This document shows, piece after piece, positions 14,918-24,953 of a stretch of DNA of 64,000 bases (positions are counted from its first letter, which is position 1; every line of letters starts with the position of its first letter). Origin of the DNA: Massilia sp. YIM B02769 (GTDB taxonomy: Bacteria; Pseudomonadota; Gammaproteobacteria; Burkholderiales; Burkholderiaceae_D). Where the stretch lies: positions 1-64,000 of the forward strand of contig NZ_JASNRC010000018.1 of NCBI RefSeq assembly GCF_030411995.1. The letters are read 5' to 3'. Made by a program: the position numbers and the translations under genes. The notes below the pieces were generated by a model. It was not told where the DNA came from and ran no database searches. It worked only from the letters and a program-made list of their open reading frames with translations.

Positions 14918-15346
14918 ATGGCAAAACACAGCAAAAACATTCCCCAGCGCGGCTTGCGCGTGGCCGACCAGATCCAGAAAGACTTGTCGGAACTGATCGC
15001 GTTCGAACTGAAGGACCCGCGCGTGGGCATGGTCACGCTGACCGAAGTCCAGCTTACCCCCGATTACGCGCATGCCAAGATCTATTTCACGCTGCTGAAA
15101 GACAGCAAGGAAGAAGTCAAGCAAACGCTCGAAGGCCTGAACAAGGCGTCGGGCTACCTGCGCAACATGCTCGGCAAGCGCCTGCACATCCACACGCTGC
15201 CGGCGCTGCACTTCGTGCACGACACCTCGACCTCGCGCGGCCTGCAGATGTCGGCCCTGATCGACCAGGCGAACGCCGTGCGCGCGGCCGACTTCGACGA
15301 CGGCAACGCGCCTGCCGCGCCCGGCACCGACGACGACAGCAAGTGA
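14918..15346 (+). CDS. rbfA: 30S ribosome-binding factor RbfA
   Basis: KH-like cold-shock factor that helps process the 5' end of 16S rRNA in late 30S assembly. The 142-residue protein shows the family segments [10 protein letters not shown] (about 12-21), [10 protein letters not shown] (about 32-41) and the L-P-A-L-H-F-V-H-D region (about 92-100). An acidic tail follows. Its stop overlaps the GTG start of truB (15343-15346), which makes co-translation likely. Confidence 0.94.
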   Translation: MAKHSKNIPQRGLRVADQIQKDLSELIAFELKDPRVGMVTLTEVQLTPDYAHAKIYFTLLKDSKEEVKQTLEGLNKASGYLRNMLGKRLHIHTLPALHFVHDTSTSRGLQMSALIDQANAVRAADFDDGNAPAAPGTDDDSK

Positions 15347-16263
15347 ACGCCCGCCCTCCGAAAAAGCCGCGCGACCTGGTCGACGGCGTGCTCCTGCTCG
15401 ACAAGCCGGTCGGCCTGTCCTCGAACGATGCGCTGATCAAGGCCAAGCGCGTGATGAACGCGAAAAAGGCCGGCCACACCGGCACCCTCGATCCGTTTGC
15501 CACCGGCCTGCTGCCGCTGTGCTTCGGCGAGGCGACCAAGTTCTCGCAGGACTTGCTGGAAGCGGACAAGACCTACGAGGCGACGGTCCACCTCGGCATC
15601 AGGACGAACACCGGCGACACCGAGGGCGAAGCCATCGAGACCTTGCCGGTCGACGTGACGATCGAGCAGATCGAGGCGGCAGTGGCGCGCTTCCGTGGCC
15701 CGATCCTGCAGGTGCCGCCGATGTACTCGGCCCTGAAACGCGACGGCAAGGCGCTCTACGAATATGCGCGCGAAGGCATCGTGCTCGAACGCGAGGCGCG
15801 GCCGGTGACCATTCACGCCCTAGAGCTGATCGGCTACGAGGCGCCGATGCTGCGGATTCGCGTTACCTGCAGCAAGGGCACCTATGTGCGCGTGCTGGGC
15901 GAGGACATCGGCGCGGCGCTCGGTTGCGGCGCGCACCTGAATGCGCTGCGCCGGATCGGGGTCGGGGCGCTGACGCTCGATGGCATGATCACGCTGGAAG
16001 CATTGCAGGCGCATGCGGAGCCGCGCGCGCTGCTGGCGCCCGTGGATGCACTGCTGTCGACCTTTCCGGCGGTCGAGCTGACGGCGGAACTGGCGAAGCG
16101 TTTCCTGAACGGGCAGCGCCTGGCGCTGGGCAAGGAAGCGGTTGCGGTTCCGGCCGAGCAGGGCAGGGTGCGGGTCTACCACGATGGCAAGCTGCTGGGG
16201 ACGGCGAACTTGCAGGAGTGGGCGATCCTGGCGCCGGAGCGCCTGATCGCTGCGCAGCATTGA
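15343..16263 (+). CDS. truB: tRNA pseudouridine(55) synthase TruB
   Basis: Makes pseudouridine 55 in the T-loop of tRNAs. With the GTG start that overlaps the rbfA stop, the protein has 306 residues, normal for the family; a longer frame upstream is out of phase with rbfA and has no TruB similarity. The catalytic Asp lies in [13 protein letters not shown] (about 44-56). The K-x-Y-x-A motif (E-A-D-K-T-Y-E-A) and C-S-K-G-T-Y-V-R are also present. It ends the translation cluster; repeat DNA follows. Confidence 0.94.
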   Translation: MNARPPKKPRDLVDGVLLLDKPVGLSSNDALIKAKRVMNAKKAGHTGTLDPFATGLLPLCFGEATKFSQDLLEADKTYEATVHLGIRTNTGDTEGEAIETLPVDVTIEQIEAAVARFRGPILQVPPMYSALKRDGKALYEYAREGIVLEREARPVTIHALELIGYEAPMLRIRVTCSKGTYVRVLGEDIGAALGCGAHLNALRRIGVGALTLDGMITLEALQAHAEPRALLAPVDALLSTFPAVELTAELAKRFLNGQRLALGKEAVAVPAEQGRVRVYHDGKLLGTANLQEWAILAPERLIAAQH

Positions 16264-16281
16264 TCGATTCCGCTTGTCGGG

Positions 16282-16451
16282 CGTAGGGTGGACGGCTCTA
16301 TCTCGGCCGCAGTGATGCCGCGGCGCTTGCGCCGTCCACGCGTTCAAACCCGGCAAGCACGGCCTGCGCGTTGTTTCACCGCCGCTTGAACGCGTGGACG
16401 GCGCACACGCCTCGCGCACATCGATTCCCGGGTACAGCCGTCCACCCTACG
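16282..16451. repeat. MITE/REP-like intergenic element with nested inverted repeats
   Basis: The outer arms CGTAGGGTGGACGGCT (16282-16297) and AGCCGTCCACCCTACG (16436-16451) are perfect 16-bp inverted repeats. The inner arms GCCGTCCACGCGTTCAA (16331-16347) and TTGAACGCGTGGACGGC (16386-16402) are a perfect 17-bp pair. No reading frame is present. It is the best preserved copy of the family in the window. Confidence 0.75.
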
Positions 16452-16584
16452 CAATGCCGGAAGCAATGCGCGACGCCTCTCAATTTCCGTCCGGAAAAGG
16501 GAAGCGGCATCGTTCCAGACCGCGCCGTCACCGCTAAAAACCATTGAAATCCCGGCAAGCTGTTGAAAACGCGGGGCTTTTTCA

Positions 16585-16612
16585 TTGATCCGTCACATCC
16601 GCGTGCTATACT
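16585..16612 (+). promoter_or_regulatory. Sigma-70 promoter of typA
   Basis: TTGATC (16585-16590) and TATACT (16607-16612) are separated by 16 bases and lie 67 bases before the typA start. Confidence 0.6.
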
Positions 16613-16678
16613 AGTCGGTTTCCGAAATTGGCAGCACCGTACACATCCGTACATCACGCAAATCCACGCTGAAATCAC

Positions 16679-18514
16679 ATGTCAAATACCAAACGCGCAA
16701 TTCGTAATATTGCAATCATCGCCCACGTTGACCACGGCAAGACCACCCTGGTCGACCAGCTGCTGCGCCAGTCCGGCACCTTCCGTGAGAACCAGGCCGT
16801 GGACACCCGCGTGATGGACTCGAACGACCTCGAAAAAGAACGCGGCATTACCATTCTGTCGAAGAACTGCGCGGTCGAATACGAAGGCACCCACATCAAC
16901 ATCGTCGACACCCCGGGCCACGCCGACTTCGGCGGCGAAGTGGAACGCGTGCTGTCGATGGTCGACTCGGTGCTGCTGCTGGTCGATGCGCAGGAAGGCC
17001 CGATGCCGCAGACCCGCTTCGTGACCCGCAAGGCGCTGGCCCTGGGCCTGAAGCCGATCGTCGTCGTCAACAAGGTCGACCGTCCGGGCGCGCGCGCCGA
17101 CTGGGCCATCAACCAGACCTTCGAACTGTTCGACAAGCTGGGCGCCAACGACGAGCAGCTCGACTTCCCGATCGTCTACGCCTCGGGCCTGAACGGCTAT
17201 GCCGGCCTGACCGAAGACGTGCGCAGCGGCGACATGAAGCCGCTGTTCGACGCCATCCTGAAGTACGTGCCTGTGCGCGACGACAACCCGGACGGCCCGC
17301 TGCAGATGCAAATCACCTCGCTGGACTACTCCTCGTACGTCGGCAAGATCGGTATCGGCCGCGTCAACCGTGGCCGCGTCAAGACCGGCCAGGACGTCGT
17401 GGTCCTGAACGGCCCTGACGCCACCCCGATCCGCGGCCGCATCAACCAGGTGCTGAACTTCAAGGGCCTGGAGCGCGTGCTGGTCGATGAAGCCGTCGCC
17501 GGCGACATCTGCCTGATCAACGGTATCGAAGAAATCGGCATCGGTTCGACCGTCTGCGCCGCCGACGTGCCGGAAGCCCTGCCGATGCTGACCGTCGACG
17601 AGCCGACCCTGACCATGAACTTCATGGTCAACAACTCGCCACTGGCCGGCCGCGAAGGCAAGTTCGTCACCAGCCGCCAGCTGCGCGAGCGTCTCGAGCG
17701 CGAACTGAAGGCCAACGTGGCCCTGCGCGTGTCGCCGACCGACGACGACACCACCTTCGAAGTGTCGGGCCGCGGCGAGCTGCACCTGACCATTCTGCTG
17801 GAAAACATGCGCCGTGAAGGCTTCGAGCTGGCCGTGTCGCGTCCGCGCGTCGTGTACAAGATGGTCGATGGCGTGCGCCACGAGCCGTACGAAAACCTGA
17901 CCGTCGACGTCGAAGAAGCCAACCAGGGCGGCGTGATGGAAGAACTGGGCCGCCGCCGTGGCGACCTGCAGAACATGGAGTCGGATGGCAAGGGCCGTGT
18001 CCGTCTGGAATACCTGATCCCGGCACGTGGCCTGATCGGCTTCCAGGGCGAATTCATGACCCTGACCCGCGGTACCGGCCTGATGAGCCACGTGTTCCAC
18101 GAGTACGCACCGGTCGACAACACCAAGGGCGAACTGGCTGGCCGCCGTAACGGCGTGCTGATCTCGCAGGACGACGGCGCCGCCGTTGCCTACGCGATCT
18201 GGAAACTGCAAGACCGCGGCCGTATGTTCGTCGAGCACAACACCCCGGTGTACGAAGGCATGATCATCGGTATCCACTCGCGCGACAACGACCTGGTCGT
18301 CAACCCGATCAAGGGCAAGCAGTTGACCAACGTGCGTTCGTCGGGTACCGACGAAGCCGTGCGCCTGGTGCCGCCGATCCAGATGTCGCTGGAATACGCC
18401 GTCGAGTTCATCGAGGACGACGAGCTGGTCGAGATCACCCCGAAATCGATCCGCCTGCGCAAGCGCTACCTGAAGGAACACGAGCGCAAGAAGGCATCGC
18501 GCGAAGGCGCATAA
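16679..18514 (+). CDS. typA: Translational GTPase TypA/BipA
   Basis: Ribosome-associated GTPase related to EF-G, involved in 50S assembly and growth at low temperature or under stress. It is 611 residues long. It has G1 A-H-V-D-H-G-K-T-T (about 15-23), E-R-G-I-T-I in switch I, D-T-P-G-H-A-D-F, and N-K-V-D. The typical BipA C-terminal domain contains G-L-I-G-F-Q-G-E-F. It is monocistronic, with its own promoter and terminator. Confidence 0.96.
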   Translation: MSNTKRAIRNIAIIAHVDHGKTTLVDQLLRQSGTFRENQAVDTRVMDSNDLEKERGITILSKNCAVEYEGTHINIVDTPGHADFGGEVERVLSMVDSVLLLVDAQEGPMPQTRFVTRKALALGLKPIVVVNKVDRPGARADWAINQTFELFDKLGANDEQLDFPIVYASGLNGYAGLTEDVRSGDMKPLFDAILKYVPVRDDNPDGPLQMQITSLDYSSYVGKIGIGRVNRGRVKTGQDVVVLNGPDATPIRGRINQVLNFKGLERVLVDEAVAGDICLINGIEEIGIGSTVCAADVPEALPMLTVDEPTLTMNFMVNNSPLAGREGKFVTSRQLRERLERELKANVALRVSPTDDDTTFEVSGRGELHLTILLENMRREGFELAVSRPRVVYKMVDGVRHEPYENLTVDVEEANQGGVMEELGRRRGDLQNMESDGKGRVRLEYLIPARGLIGFQGEFMTLTRGTGLMSHVFHEYAPVDNTKGELAGRRNGVLISQDDGAAVAYAIWKLQDRGRMFVEHNTPVYEGMIIGIHSRDNDLVVNPIKGKQLTNVRSSGTDEAVRLVPPIQMSLEYAVEFIEDDELVEITPKSIRLRKRYLKEHERKKASREGA

Positions 18515-18550
18515 TCGGACGCGGACGCCAGTCTGCATTCGAGCCAAGGA

Positions 18551-18577
18551 ACCCGCTGCTCCCAGCGGGTTTTTTTA
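18551..18577 (+). terminator. Intrinsic terminator of typA
   Basis: ACCCGCT (18551-18557) pairs with AGCGGGT (18564-18570), followed by seven T. Confidence 0.85.
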
Positions 18578-18635
18578 TGCCCAAGTCCCTCTGCGCCAAC
18601 GCCCCTCAGCGCCTCAGCGCCCGCTCAGTGCCGGC

Positions 18636-19724
18636 TCAGTGCTCCTGCCGGCGCATGCGCCGCCGGCGTACCCCCACCACGGCCACCACCCCCGGCAGCA
18701 GCATCAGCGCCATGGCCGGCTCCGGCACCGCGCTCACCAGATCCAGCCGCACCGAACCGCACTCGAAGTCGCGGCAGGCGCTGGCGACGATCTGGCCCAG
18801 GTCGTTGATGCCGGAAGCACCGCTGATCACCCAGCCCGAGGCCGGGTCGATGAGGGTGTTCAGGTCGATCAGCTCGCCGCCGAAGGAGATGTAGCCGACG
18901 GTCGGGCCATCCCAGGTGGAGGCGCTGCCGACAAAGGCGCCGCGCTCGTTGATGTCGGACACGTCGAGGTTCAGGCCGCCGAATGAGCCGACGTCCGTCA
19001 TGACGCCGTTTTCATAGACGAAGGCATGCAGGCCGCCGCCATCGGCTTCGCTGTAGCCGGCAATGCGGCCGGCATTGTTGATCACGCGCGCGGAATTGTT
19101 TTCACGGTCGGCCAGGGTGCCGAGATCGATCAGCCGGCCGTTCTTGTACAGGAAGGGGTGGAAGGGCGCGTGCAGCTCGGGACTGAGCGAGGATTCGCCG
19201 ACGATCTTGCCGTGGTCGTTGATGTCCCAGGCCAGGCCGACGTCGCCGGTGCCGAGGTTGCCGAGCTGGGTGATGCTGCCGCCGCGGTAGACGAAGCCGG
19301 TGTAGCCGCCCGCGATGCTCAGCTGGCCGACCACGTCGCCGCGGGCATTCAGGCTGATGGCGTTGGCGCCGGCGCCAAGGTCGACCAGGCTGCCGCCGCT
19401 GTACAGGAAGCCGTGGAAGTCCCCGGAGGCGGTGGTGGAAACGCCGACGACCTGGCCGGCGTCGTTGAGCGAGCGCGCAAAGCCGACGTTGCCGCCGAAG
19501 CTGCCCAGGTTCGCGATGCTACCGCCGGCGTACAGGGCGGCGTAGGTGGCGCCGCCGAGTTCGGTTTGCACGTAGCCGGCGATCTGGCCAAGATTATTGA
19601 TGTCGTAGGAATTGAAACCGGTCGGCAGCGCGGTGACGGTGTACAGCGGCGCCGCCTGGCCGGCCAGAGGCGCCAGCAGGGCGGGCAAGAGCGCCAGGGC
19701 ACACAGGTATTTGCGTAAGGGCAT
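18636..19724 (-). CDS. PEP-CTERM-sorted HAF-repeat extracellular protein
   Basis: Exported 362-residue protein. The signal peptide is residues 1 to about 26 (K-Y-L-C-A-L-A-L-L-P-A-L-L-A-P-L-A-G-Q-A-A). It is followed by some seven to eight repeats of about 40 residues with the HAF pattern (D-L-G-x-x-G-G, S-x-A-x-x-I-N-x-x-G-Q-I-V-G). The C-terminus has a PEP-CTERM sorting signal, V-P-E-P-A then a hydrophobic helix then R-R-R-R, recognised by exosortase/EpsH systems. The start at 19724 is chosen because it is preceded by GAGGTCAATC and begins the signal peptide; a frame start at 19889 would bury the signal. Its ligand or role is unknown; such proteins are often biofilm- or envelope-associated. 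Confidence 0.88.
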   Translation of the reverse strand: MPLRKYLCALALLPALLAPLAGQAAPLYTVTALPTGFNSYDINNLGQIAGYVQTELGGATYAALYAGGSIANLGSFGGNVGFARSLNDAGQVVGVSTTASGDFHGFLYSGGSLVDLGAGANAISLNARGDVVGQLSIAGGYTGFVYRGGSITQLGNLGTGDVGLAWDINDHGKIVGESSLSPELHAPFHPFLYKNGRLIDLGTLADRENNSARVINNAGRIAGYSEADGGGLHAFVYENGVMTDVGSFGGLNLDVSDINERGAFVGSASTWDGPTVGYISFGGELIDLNTLIDPASGWVISGASGINDLGQIVASACRDFECGSVRLDLVSAVPEPAMALMLLPGVVAVVGVRRRRMRRQEH

Positions 19725-19929
19725 GATTGACCTCATGGTTGACTTCGCTAAAGGTTGACCAATGGCAAGGCAAGCAACAACGGCTGCCGAGATCAAACGA
19801 TAAGCCAGGCCCGGCCTACCGCAACTGAGCCATATCAGGCGCCCAGCAGGCGTGCGGGCTTGACAGCCATAGCGCCAGGCCAGCCTCATCGGTGCGCGTC
19901 GCCGCGAGCGGGGTGGTTAAGATGGACAC

Positions 19930-21687
19930 ATGCATATCCTCTGGACTTACCTCAAGCCGCACTGGCGCCTCGGCCTGCTGGCCCTGCTGCTGGCCGGCGC
20001 CAGCCAGGTCCTGGCCCTGGTCGACCCCATCATCTTCGGCAAGATCATCGACGGCGTCACCAACCGCCGCCCCGACGACGCCGAACTCGTGTCGCGCGTG
20101 CTGCGCCTGCTCGGCCTGGCGGTGCTGGTGGCGGTGCTGTCGCGCCTGGCCAAGGCCTTGCAGGAATACGTGACGCGGCTGGTGGTGCAAAAGCTGGGCG
20201 TGGCGATCTTCAACGATGGCCTGCGGCACCTGTTGAGGCTGAAGTTCCAGGAATTCGAAGACCTGCGCAGCGGAGAAATGCTGGCCCTGCTGCAAAAGGT
20301 GCGCGCCGACAGCGAGCGCTTCATCAATACCTTCATCAACACCGCGTTCGCCGGCCTGGTCGGGGTCAGCTTCCTGATCTGGTATGCGGTGACCAAGCAC
20401 TGGCTGCTGGTGCCGGTGTTCCTGGTCGGCGTGCTGGTACTGGGCGGGCTGACGGGCCTGCTCAGCCGCGAGATCAAGACCCAGCAGCGTTCGATCGTGC
20501 GCGAGACCAACCGCAATTCCGGCTTCATCACCGAATCGCTGCGCAATATCGAGCTGATCAAGAGCCTGGGGCTGACCTTCCCGGAAATCCGCCGCCTGCG
20601 CAGCCAGACCGACGCCATCTTTGCGCTGGAAATGGAAAAGGTGAAGCGGATCCGCCTGCTGTCCTTCCTGCAGGGTTCGACCCTGAGCCTGCTGCGCCTG
20701 GCGATCCTGTTCGCGCTGCTGTGGCTGATCTTCCGCGACGTGCTCAGCACCGGCGAACTGATCGCGATGCAGTTCATCTCGGTGGCCATCTTCGCGCCCT
20801 TGCAGGAGCTGGGCAATATCATCCTGGCGCACCGCGAAGCCGAGGCCTCGCTGATGAATTTCAAGAACCTGATCGACAAGCCGATCGAACGCCGTCCGCC
20901 CGATCCGGTGGAGATCGGCCCGCTGGTCGAGCTGAGTTTCCAGGACGTGCGCTTTCGCCACAAGGGCGCGCCGGACGACGCGCTGAAAGGCGTCTCCTTC
21001 GACGCGAAGCTGGGCCAGACGATTGCCTTTGTCGGGCCGTCGGGCTCGGGCAAGTCGACCCTGGTGAAGCTGCTGGTCGGTCTGTACACGCCGGCCGCCG
21101 GCGAAGTGTTCTATAACGGCGTGGCCACCACGGCGCTGCGCTACAACCGGGTGCGGCGCCAGATCGGCTTCGTGACCCAGGAAACTTACCTGTTCGCCGG
21201 AACCATCCGCGACAACATCCGCTTCGTGAAGCCGGACGCCACCGACGAGGAGATCATGGCGGCGATGCGCGCGGCGTCCTGCGCCTACCTGCTGGAGCGC
21301 TCGCCCGAAGGGCTGGACACCGTCATCGGCGAGCGCGGCATGAAGCTGTCGGGCGGGGAAAAGCAGCGCCTGTCGATCGCACGCGCCCTGGTGCGCCAGC
21401 CGGCCTTGCTGATCTTCGACGAAGCGACCTCGGCCCTCGATTCGCTGACCGAGGAGCAGATCACGAACACGGTGCGCGAGATCTCGGCGCGCGCCACGCA
21501 GATGACGATCCTGATCGCGCACCGCTTGTCGACGGTGATGCATGCCGATACGATCTACGTGCTGGAAAAGGGGGACATCATCGAGCAGGGTACGCACGCG
21601 CAACTACTCGACAGCAAGGGCCTGTATTACGCGATGTGGCGCCAGCAGATCGGCGAGCGTCCGGGGGGAGCGCACCTGGCTGCGTGA
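19930..21687 (+). CDS. ABC exporter half-transporter, MsbA/HlyB-like
   Basis: Inner-membrane half-transporter of 585 residues. The membrane domain has about six helices (about 15-300). The nucleotide-binding domain has Walker A G-P-S-G-S-G-K-S-T (about 368-376), signature L-S-G-G-E-K-Q-R-L-S (about 472) and Walker B L-L-I-F-D-E-A-T-S (about 493). It should work as a homodimer because no partner is adjacent. Lipid A, lipids, peptides or drugs are all possible substrates. The upstream PEP-CTERM gene is divergent. No accessory membrane-fusion protein is near. Confidence 0.88.
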   Translation: MHILWTYLKPHWRLGLLALLLAGASQVLALVDPIIFGKIIDGVTNRRPDDAELVSRVLRLLGLAVLVAVLSRLAKALQEYVTRLVVQKLGVAIFNDGLRHLLRLKFQEFEDLRSGEMLALLQKVRADSERFINTFINTAFAGLVGVSFLIWYAVTKHWLLVPVFLVGVLVLGGLTGLLSREIKTQQRSIVRETNRNSGFITESLRNIELIKSLGLTFPEIRRLRSQTDAIFALEMEKVKRIRLLSFLQGSTLSLLRLAILFALLWLIFRDVLSTGELIAMQFISVAIFAPLQELGNIILAHREAEASLMNFKNLIDKPIERRPPDPVEIGPLVELSFQDVRFRHKGAPDDALKGVSFDAKLGQTIAFVGPSGSGKSTLVKLLVGLYTPAAGEVFYNGVATTALRYNRVRRQIGFVTQETYLFAGTIRDNIRFVKPDATDEEIMAAMRAASCAYLLERSPEGLDTVIGERGMKLSGGEKQRLSIARALVRQPALLIFDEATSALDSLTEEQITNTVREISARATQMTILIAHRLSTVMHADTIYVLEKGDIIEQGTHAQLLDSKGLYYAMWRQQIGERPGGAHLAA

Positions 21688-21777
21688 GACCTCTTTCTTG
21701 TGCAGCAACATGACGCCACCTATAATGGGCCAGCCTGTCCCGACGCAACCGCGCCCCGGCGCCCTCAAGGAACTTCC

Positions 21778-22533
21778 ATGGAACACACAGCGGACCACAC
21801 CTGCCCGATTTGCGGCACGCCGGCCGATCTCTACGATGTCGTCGACTTCAACAAGAATTGCATGGAAGGTGCGGGCGTGCACCTGCCGCTGTCCGGCGTA
21901 CCCATCTATTACCGCCGCTGCGGCGCCTGCGAGTACACCTGGGCACCCGAGTTCAGCGGCTGGGGCGATGAAGATTTCCTGAACCATATCTACAACGAGG
22001 ATTACGTTCGCGTCGATCCGGACTACCTGACGGCGCGGCCGAAGTCGAACGCCAGCATCGTCGAACAATTGTTCGGCCAGCATCGCGAGCAGATTCGCCA
22101 CCTCGACTACGGCGGCGGCAATGGCGGCCTCAGCGCAATCCTGAAGCAGCTGGGCTGGGATTCGACCAGCTACGATCCTTTCCCCGGCGACGGCCAGACC
22201 GTCGAGTCGCTCGGGCAGTTCAACCTGATCACTTCGTTCGAAGTGTTCGAGCACGTGCCCGACCCGAACGTGCTGATGGCCAACCTGCGTCCGCTGATGG
22301 GCGAGGAATGCCTGGTGCTGTTCTCGACCATGGCCAGCGACGGCAATATCCCGCCGAACGGGCGCCTGAACTGGTGGTATGCCTCGCCACGCAACGGCCA
22401 CATCAGCCTGTTCTCGCTGCGCAGCCTGGGCCTGCTGGCCGAGAAGAACGGCCTGGGCTTCCGCACCTTCAACGGAGCAACCCATTGTTTCTTCACCACG
22501 CTGCCGAGCTGGGCCGGTGTGGCCAAGACCTGA
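21778..22533 (+). CDS. Class I SAM-dependent methyltransferase with N-terminal zinc-binding motif
   Basis: A 251-residue protein. The first 50 residues carry two cysteine pairs (C9-x-x-C12 and C47-x-x-C50), probably a zinc ribbon. The Rossmann-like domain has SAM motif I L-D-Y-G-G-G-N-G-G (about 108-116), followed by a Methyltransf_23-type F-E-V-F-E-H-V-P-D segment (about 155-163). Similar proteins modify sugars in surface polysaccharide or nucleotide-sugar pathways. A sugar-type epimerase gene lies 54 bases downstream on the same strand, so the pair may act together. The start at 21778 follows CAAGGA; a longer frame from 21700 lacks domain similarity. Confidence 0.85.
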   Translation: MEHTADHTCPICGTPADLYDVVDFNKNCMEGAGVHLPLSGVPIYYRRCGACEYTWAPEFSGWGDEDFLNHIYNEDYVRVDPDYLTARPKSNASIVEQLFGQHREQIRHLDYGGGNGGLSAILKQLGWDSTSYDPFPGDGQTVESLGQFNLITSFEVFEHVPDPNVLMANLRPLMGEECLVLFSTMASDGNIPPNGRLNWWYASPRNGHISLFSLRSLGLLAEKNGLGFRTFNGATHCFFTTLPSWAGVAKT

Positions 22534-22587
22534 GGCGACGCCGGGACGTCTGCCGCCGCCTCGACCGCTGTGCGGATGCCGATTGCC

Positions 22588-23511
22588 ATGACTAGGCGGC
22601 GCGCACTCGTCACCGGCGCCTCGGGCTATGTCGGCTCGCAGCTGGCGCGGCGCCTCGTGTCCGAGGGATGGGACGTGCACGTATTGGTGCGCCCCGGTTC
22701 CGACCTGGCGCCGCTGGCCGACGTGCGCGCCGCACTGACGGTGCACGTGTTCGACGGCGCCACGGCGGCGCTGGTGGAACGCGTGCGCGAGGCGGCGCCG
22801 GACGCCGTGTTCCACCTGGCCGCCGCCTTCCTGGCCCAGCATCGGCCGGAAGACGTTGCCACCCTGGTGCAGGCCAACCTGCTGTTTTCCACGCAGCTGC
22901 TCGAAGCCATGGCGGCGAACGACGTGCGCCTGCTGGTGAACACCGGCACCGCCTGGCAGCATTTCGGCAACCGCGACTACGATCCGGTGAACCTGTACGC
23001 GGCCACCAAGCAGGCGTTCGAGGCAATCCTGGCGTACTACGTCAACGCCCACGGCCTGGCCGCCGCCACGCTACTGCTGTTCGACACCTATGGGCCGCGC
23101 GACCCGCGCCCGAAGCTGGTCAAGGCGCTGTGGAACGCGGCCAGGGACGGCATCCGGCTGTCCATGACGTCCGGCGAACAGCTGCTCGACATGGTCTACA
23201 TCGACGATGTGCTCGACGCCTTCCTGGCGGCCGAACAGGCGCTGCGCGGGGCAGGTTCGGTGCAGCTGCGTTACGGCGTATCGTCGGGCGCGCCCCTGGA
23301 CCTGAAGGCGCTGGTGGCGGCGTTCGAGGCCGCGACCGGCCTGTGCGTGGACGTGGGGTGGGGCGAGCGCCCGGGGCGGCCGCGCGACGTGACGACGCCG
23401 TGGACCGGCTTCGTGCCGCCACCCGGGTGGCAGGCGCGTGTCGGCCTGGAAGAGGGGCTGCGCCGCAGCGGCGAGGCCGATGGGCTGCTGCGGCCACGGG
23501 ACGGCACCTGA
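22588..23511 (+). CDS. NAD(P)-dependent epimerase/dehydratase (extended SDR)
   Basis: A 307-residue extended short-chain dehydrogenase. The nucleotide loop V-T-G-A-S-G-Y-V-G-S-Q-L lies at about 8-19. The catalytic Y-x-x-x-K, L-Y-A-A-T-K, is near 136-141, and the D-M-V-Y-I-D-D-V-L-D segment typical of sugar epimerases is near 206. The probable substrate is a nucleotide-linked sugar; which one is not visible. It follows the methyltransferase gene closely. Starts at 22570 (GTG) and 22576 (ATG) are possible, but ATG 22588 puts the dinucleotide loop at the normal distance. Downstream is a short run of repeated GTTGCCTCG/GTTGCCTCC hexamer-like units (about 23519-23570). Confidence 0.83.
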   Translation: MTRRRALVTGASGYVGSQLARRLVSEGWDVHVLVRPGSDLAPLADVRAALTVHVFDGATAALVERVREAAPDAVFHLAAAFLAQHRPEDVATLVQANLLFSTQLLEAMAANDVRLLVNTGTAWQHFGNRDYDPVNLYAATKQAFEAILAYYVNAHGLAAATLLLFDTYGPRDPRPKLVKALWNAARDGIRLSMTSGEQLLDMVYIDDVLDAFLAAEQALRGAGSVQLRYGVSSGAPLDLKALVAAFEAATGLCVDVGWGERPGRPRDVTTPWTGFVPPPGWQARVGLEEGLRRSGEADGLLRPRDGT

Positions 23512-23667
23512 CCCCGGCTGTTGCGGCTGTTGCCTCGGTTGCCTCGGTTGCCTCCGTTGCCTCCGTTGCTTGAGCCGCGCGCCCGGCTCCGGTAGAATGC
23601 GCCCCTTGCCCATCTTTTCTACGCGCTTCGCTCCTCCCCGGCAGCATCCAGGGCGCGCTTCAACCGC

Positions 23668-24654
23668 ATGACCTATCGCCCCCGCACCCTCAGTGTCGCC
23701 CCCATGATGGACTGGACCGACCGCCACTGCCGCGTCTTCCACCGCCAGATCACCAAACACACCTGGCTCTACACCGAGATGGTGACCACCGGCGCCCTGG
23801 TCTACGGCGACGTCGAGCGCCACCTGCGCTATGACGACGTCGAGCATCCGATCGCCCTGCAGCTGGGCGGCAGCGAGCCGGCCGACCTGGCGAAGAGCGC
23901 GAAGCTGGGCCAGGAGTGGGGCTACGACGAGATCAACCTGAACTGCGGCTGCCCGTCCGAGCGCGTGCAGAAGGGCGCCTTCGGCGCCTGCCTGATGAAC
24001 GAGCCGCAGCTGGTGGCCGACTGCGTGAAGGCGATGCGCGACGCGGTGACGATCGACGTGACCGTGAAGCACCGCATCGGCATCGACAAGAACGAGGAAT
24101 ATGGTTTCGTGCGCGATTTCGTCGGCACGATCGCCGATGCCGGCTGCCGCACCTTCATCGTCCACGCCCGCAATGCCATCCTGAAGGGCCTGTCGCCGAA
24201 GGAGAATCGCGAGATCCCGCCGCTGCGCTACGAAGTGGCGTATCAATTGAAACGCGACTTCCCGGAACTGGAAATCCTGATCAATGGCGGCATCAAGACC
24301 AACGACGAGATCGCGCTGCACCTGCAGCACGTGGACGGCGTGATGCTCGGCCGCGAGGCTTACCACAATCCCTACCTGATGGCGGAATGGGATGCACGCT
24401 TCTACGGCGACGACGCGCCGGCGAAAACCCGCGCCGAGGTGCTGGCCGCGATGGTACCCTACATCGCCGACCAGCTGGCGCGCTACGGCCAGTACGGCCT
24501 GAAGCTGAACAGCATCACGCGCCACATGCTCGGCCTGACTGCCGGCCTGCCGGGTGCGCGCGCCTTCCGCCAGATGCTGTCGGACCCGAAGAAGCTGGCC
24601 ACGGCCAATCCGGAACTCCTGCTCGAAGCGGCAGCCGGGATTCGCCAGCTGTAA
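23668..24654 (+). CDS. dusA: tRNA dihydrouridine synthase DusA
   Basis: FMN/NADPH enzyme that reduces uridines 20/20a of the tRNA D-loop. At 328 residues it has the DusA marker A-P-M-M-D-W-T-D-R-H-C-R near the N-terminus. The catalytic cysteine lies in N-L-N-C-G-C-P-S (about 90-97), and the FMN-contact region I-N-G-G-I-K-T and the N-S-I-T-R-H-M-L-G-L-T segment specific to DusA are present. It is a single gene; a palindrome follows 30 bases after the stop. Confidence 0.94.
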   Translation: MTYRPRTLSVAPMMDWTDRHCRVFHRQITKHTWLYTEMVTTGALVYGDVERHLRYDDVEHPIALQLGGSEPADLAKSAKLGQEWGYDEINLNCGCPSERVQKGAFGACLMNEPQLVADCVKAMRDAVTIDVTVKHRIGIDKNEEYGFVRDFVGTIADAGCRTFIVHARNAILKGLSPKENREIPPLRYEVAYQLKRDFPELEILINGGIKTNDEIALHLQHVDGVMLGREAYHNPYLMAEWDARFYGDDAPAKTRAEVLAAMVPYIADQLARYGQYGLKLNSITRHMLGLTAGLPGARAFRQMLSDPKKLATANPELLLEAAAGIRQL

Positions 24655-24684
24655 TCCAGGCCCGCTTAAATTGCACGACATGTG

Positions 24685-24704
24685 ACATTCCGGTTCCGGA
24701 ATGT
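24685..24704. promoter_or_regulatory. 20-bp palindrome in the dusA-tpsB gap
   Basis: ACATTCCGG and CCGGAATGT flank two T. A T-rich stretch follows ten bases later, so it may be the dusA terminator, or an operator for the adhesin operon. The rest of the 299-base gap (24655-24953) is AT-rich compared with its surroundings, as expected for a promoter region, but no clear -35/-10 pair was chosen. Confidence 0.5.
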
Positions 24705-24953
24705 TACTGGCTGTCGTTTTTATTCCTCATACATAAATTATCTTGGAATAAACACTTCGGGATATTTTTATTGTAATTATTTACTGATAGTATCCCGCTG
24801 CATCCTCCGAGAATCACGTTTCCCGTCTGCTGATACCAGGTGTTACAAGGCCGCTTTTGTCCTGTGGATAAGCGGAAAGCCCCCTTGCATCCTGCTGTTT
24901 TGCACGCGCTGCGTGGCGCCGGCCGTTCCCCGTTTATTTATCCAACCCTGCCC

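Noticed and set aside
16682-18547. Long minus-strand frame opposite typA
   Set aside because: Antisense mirror of a fully conserved GTPase gene with no family similarity.
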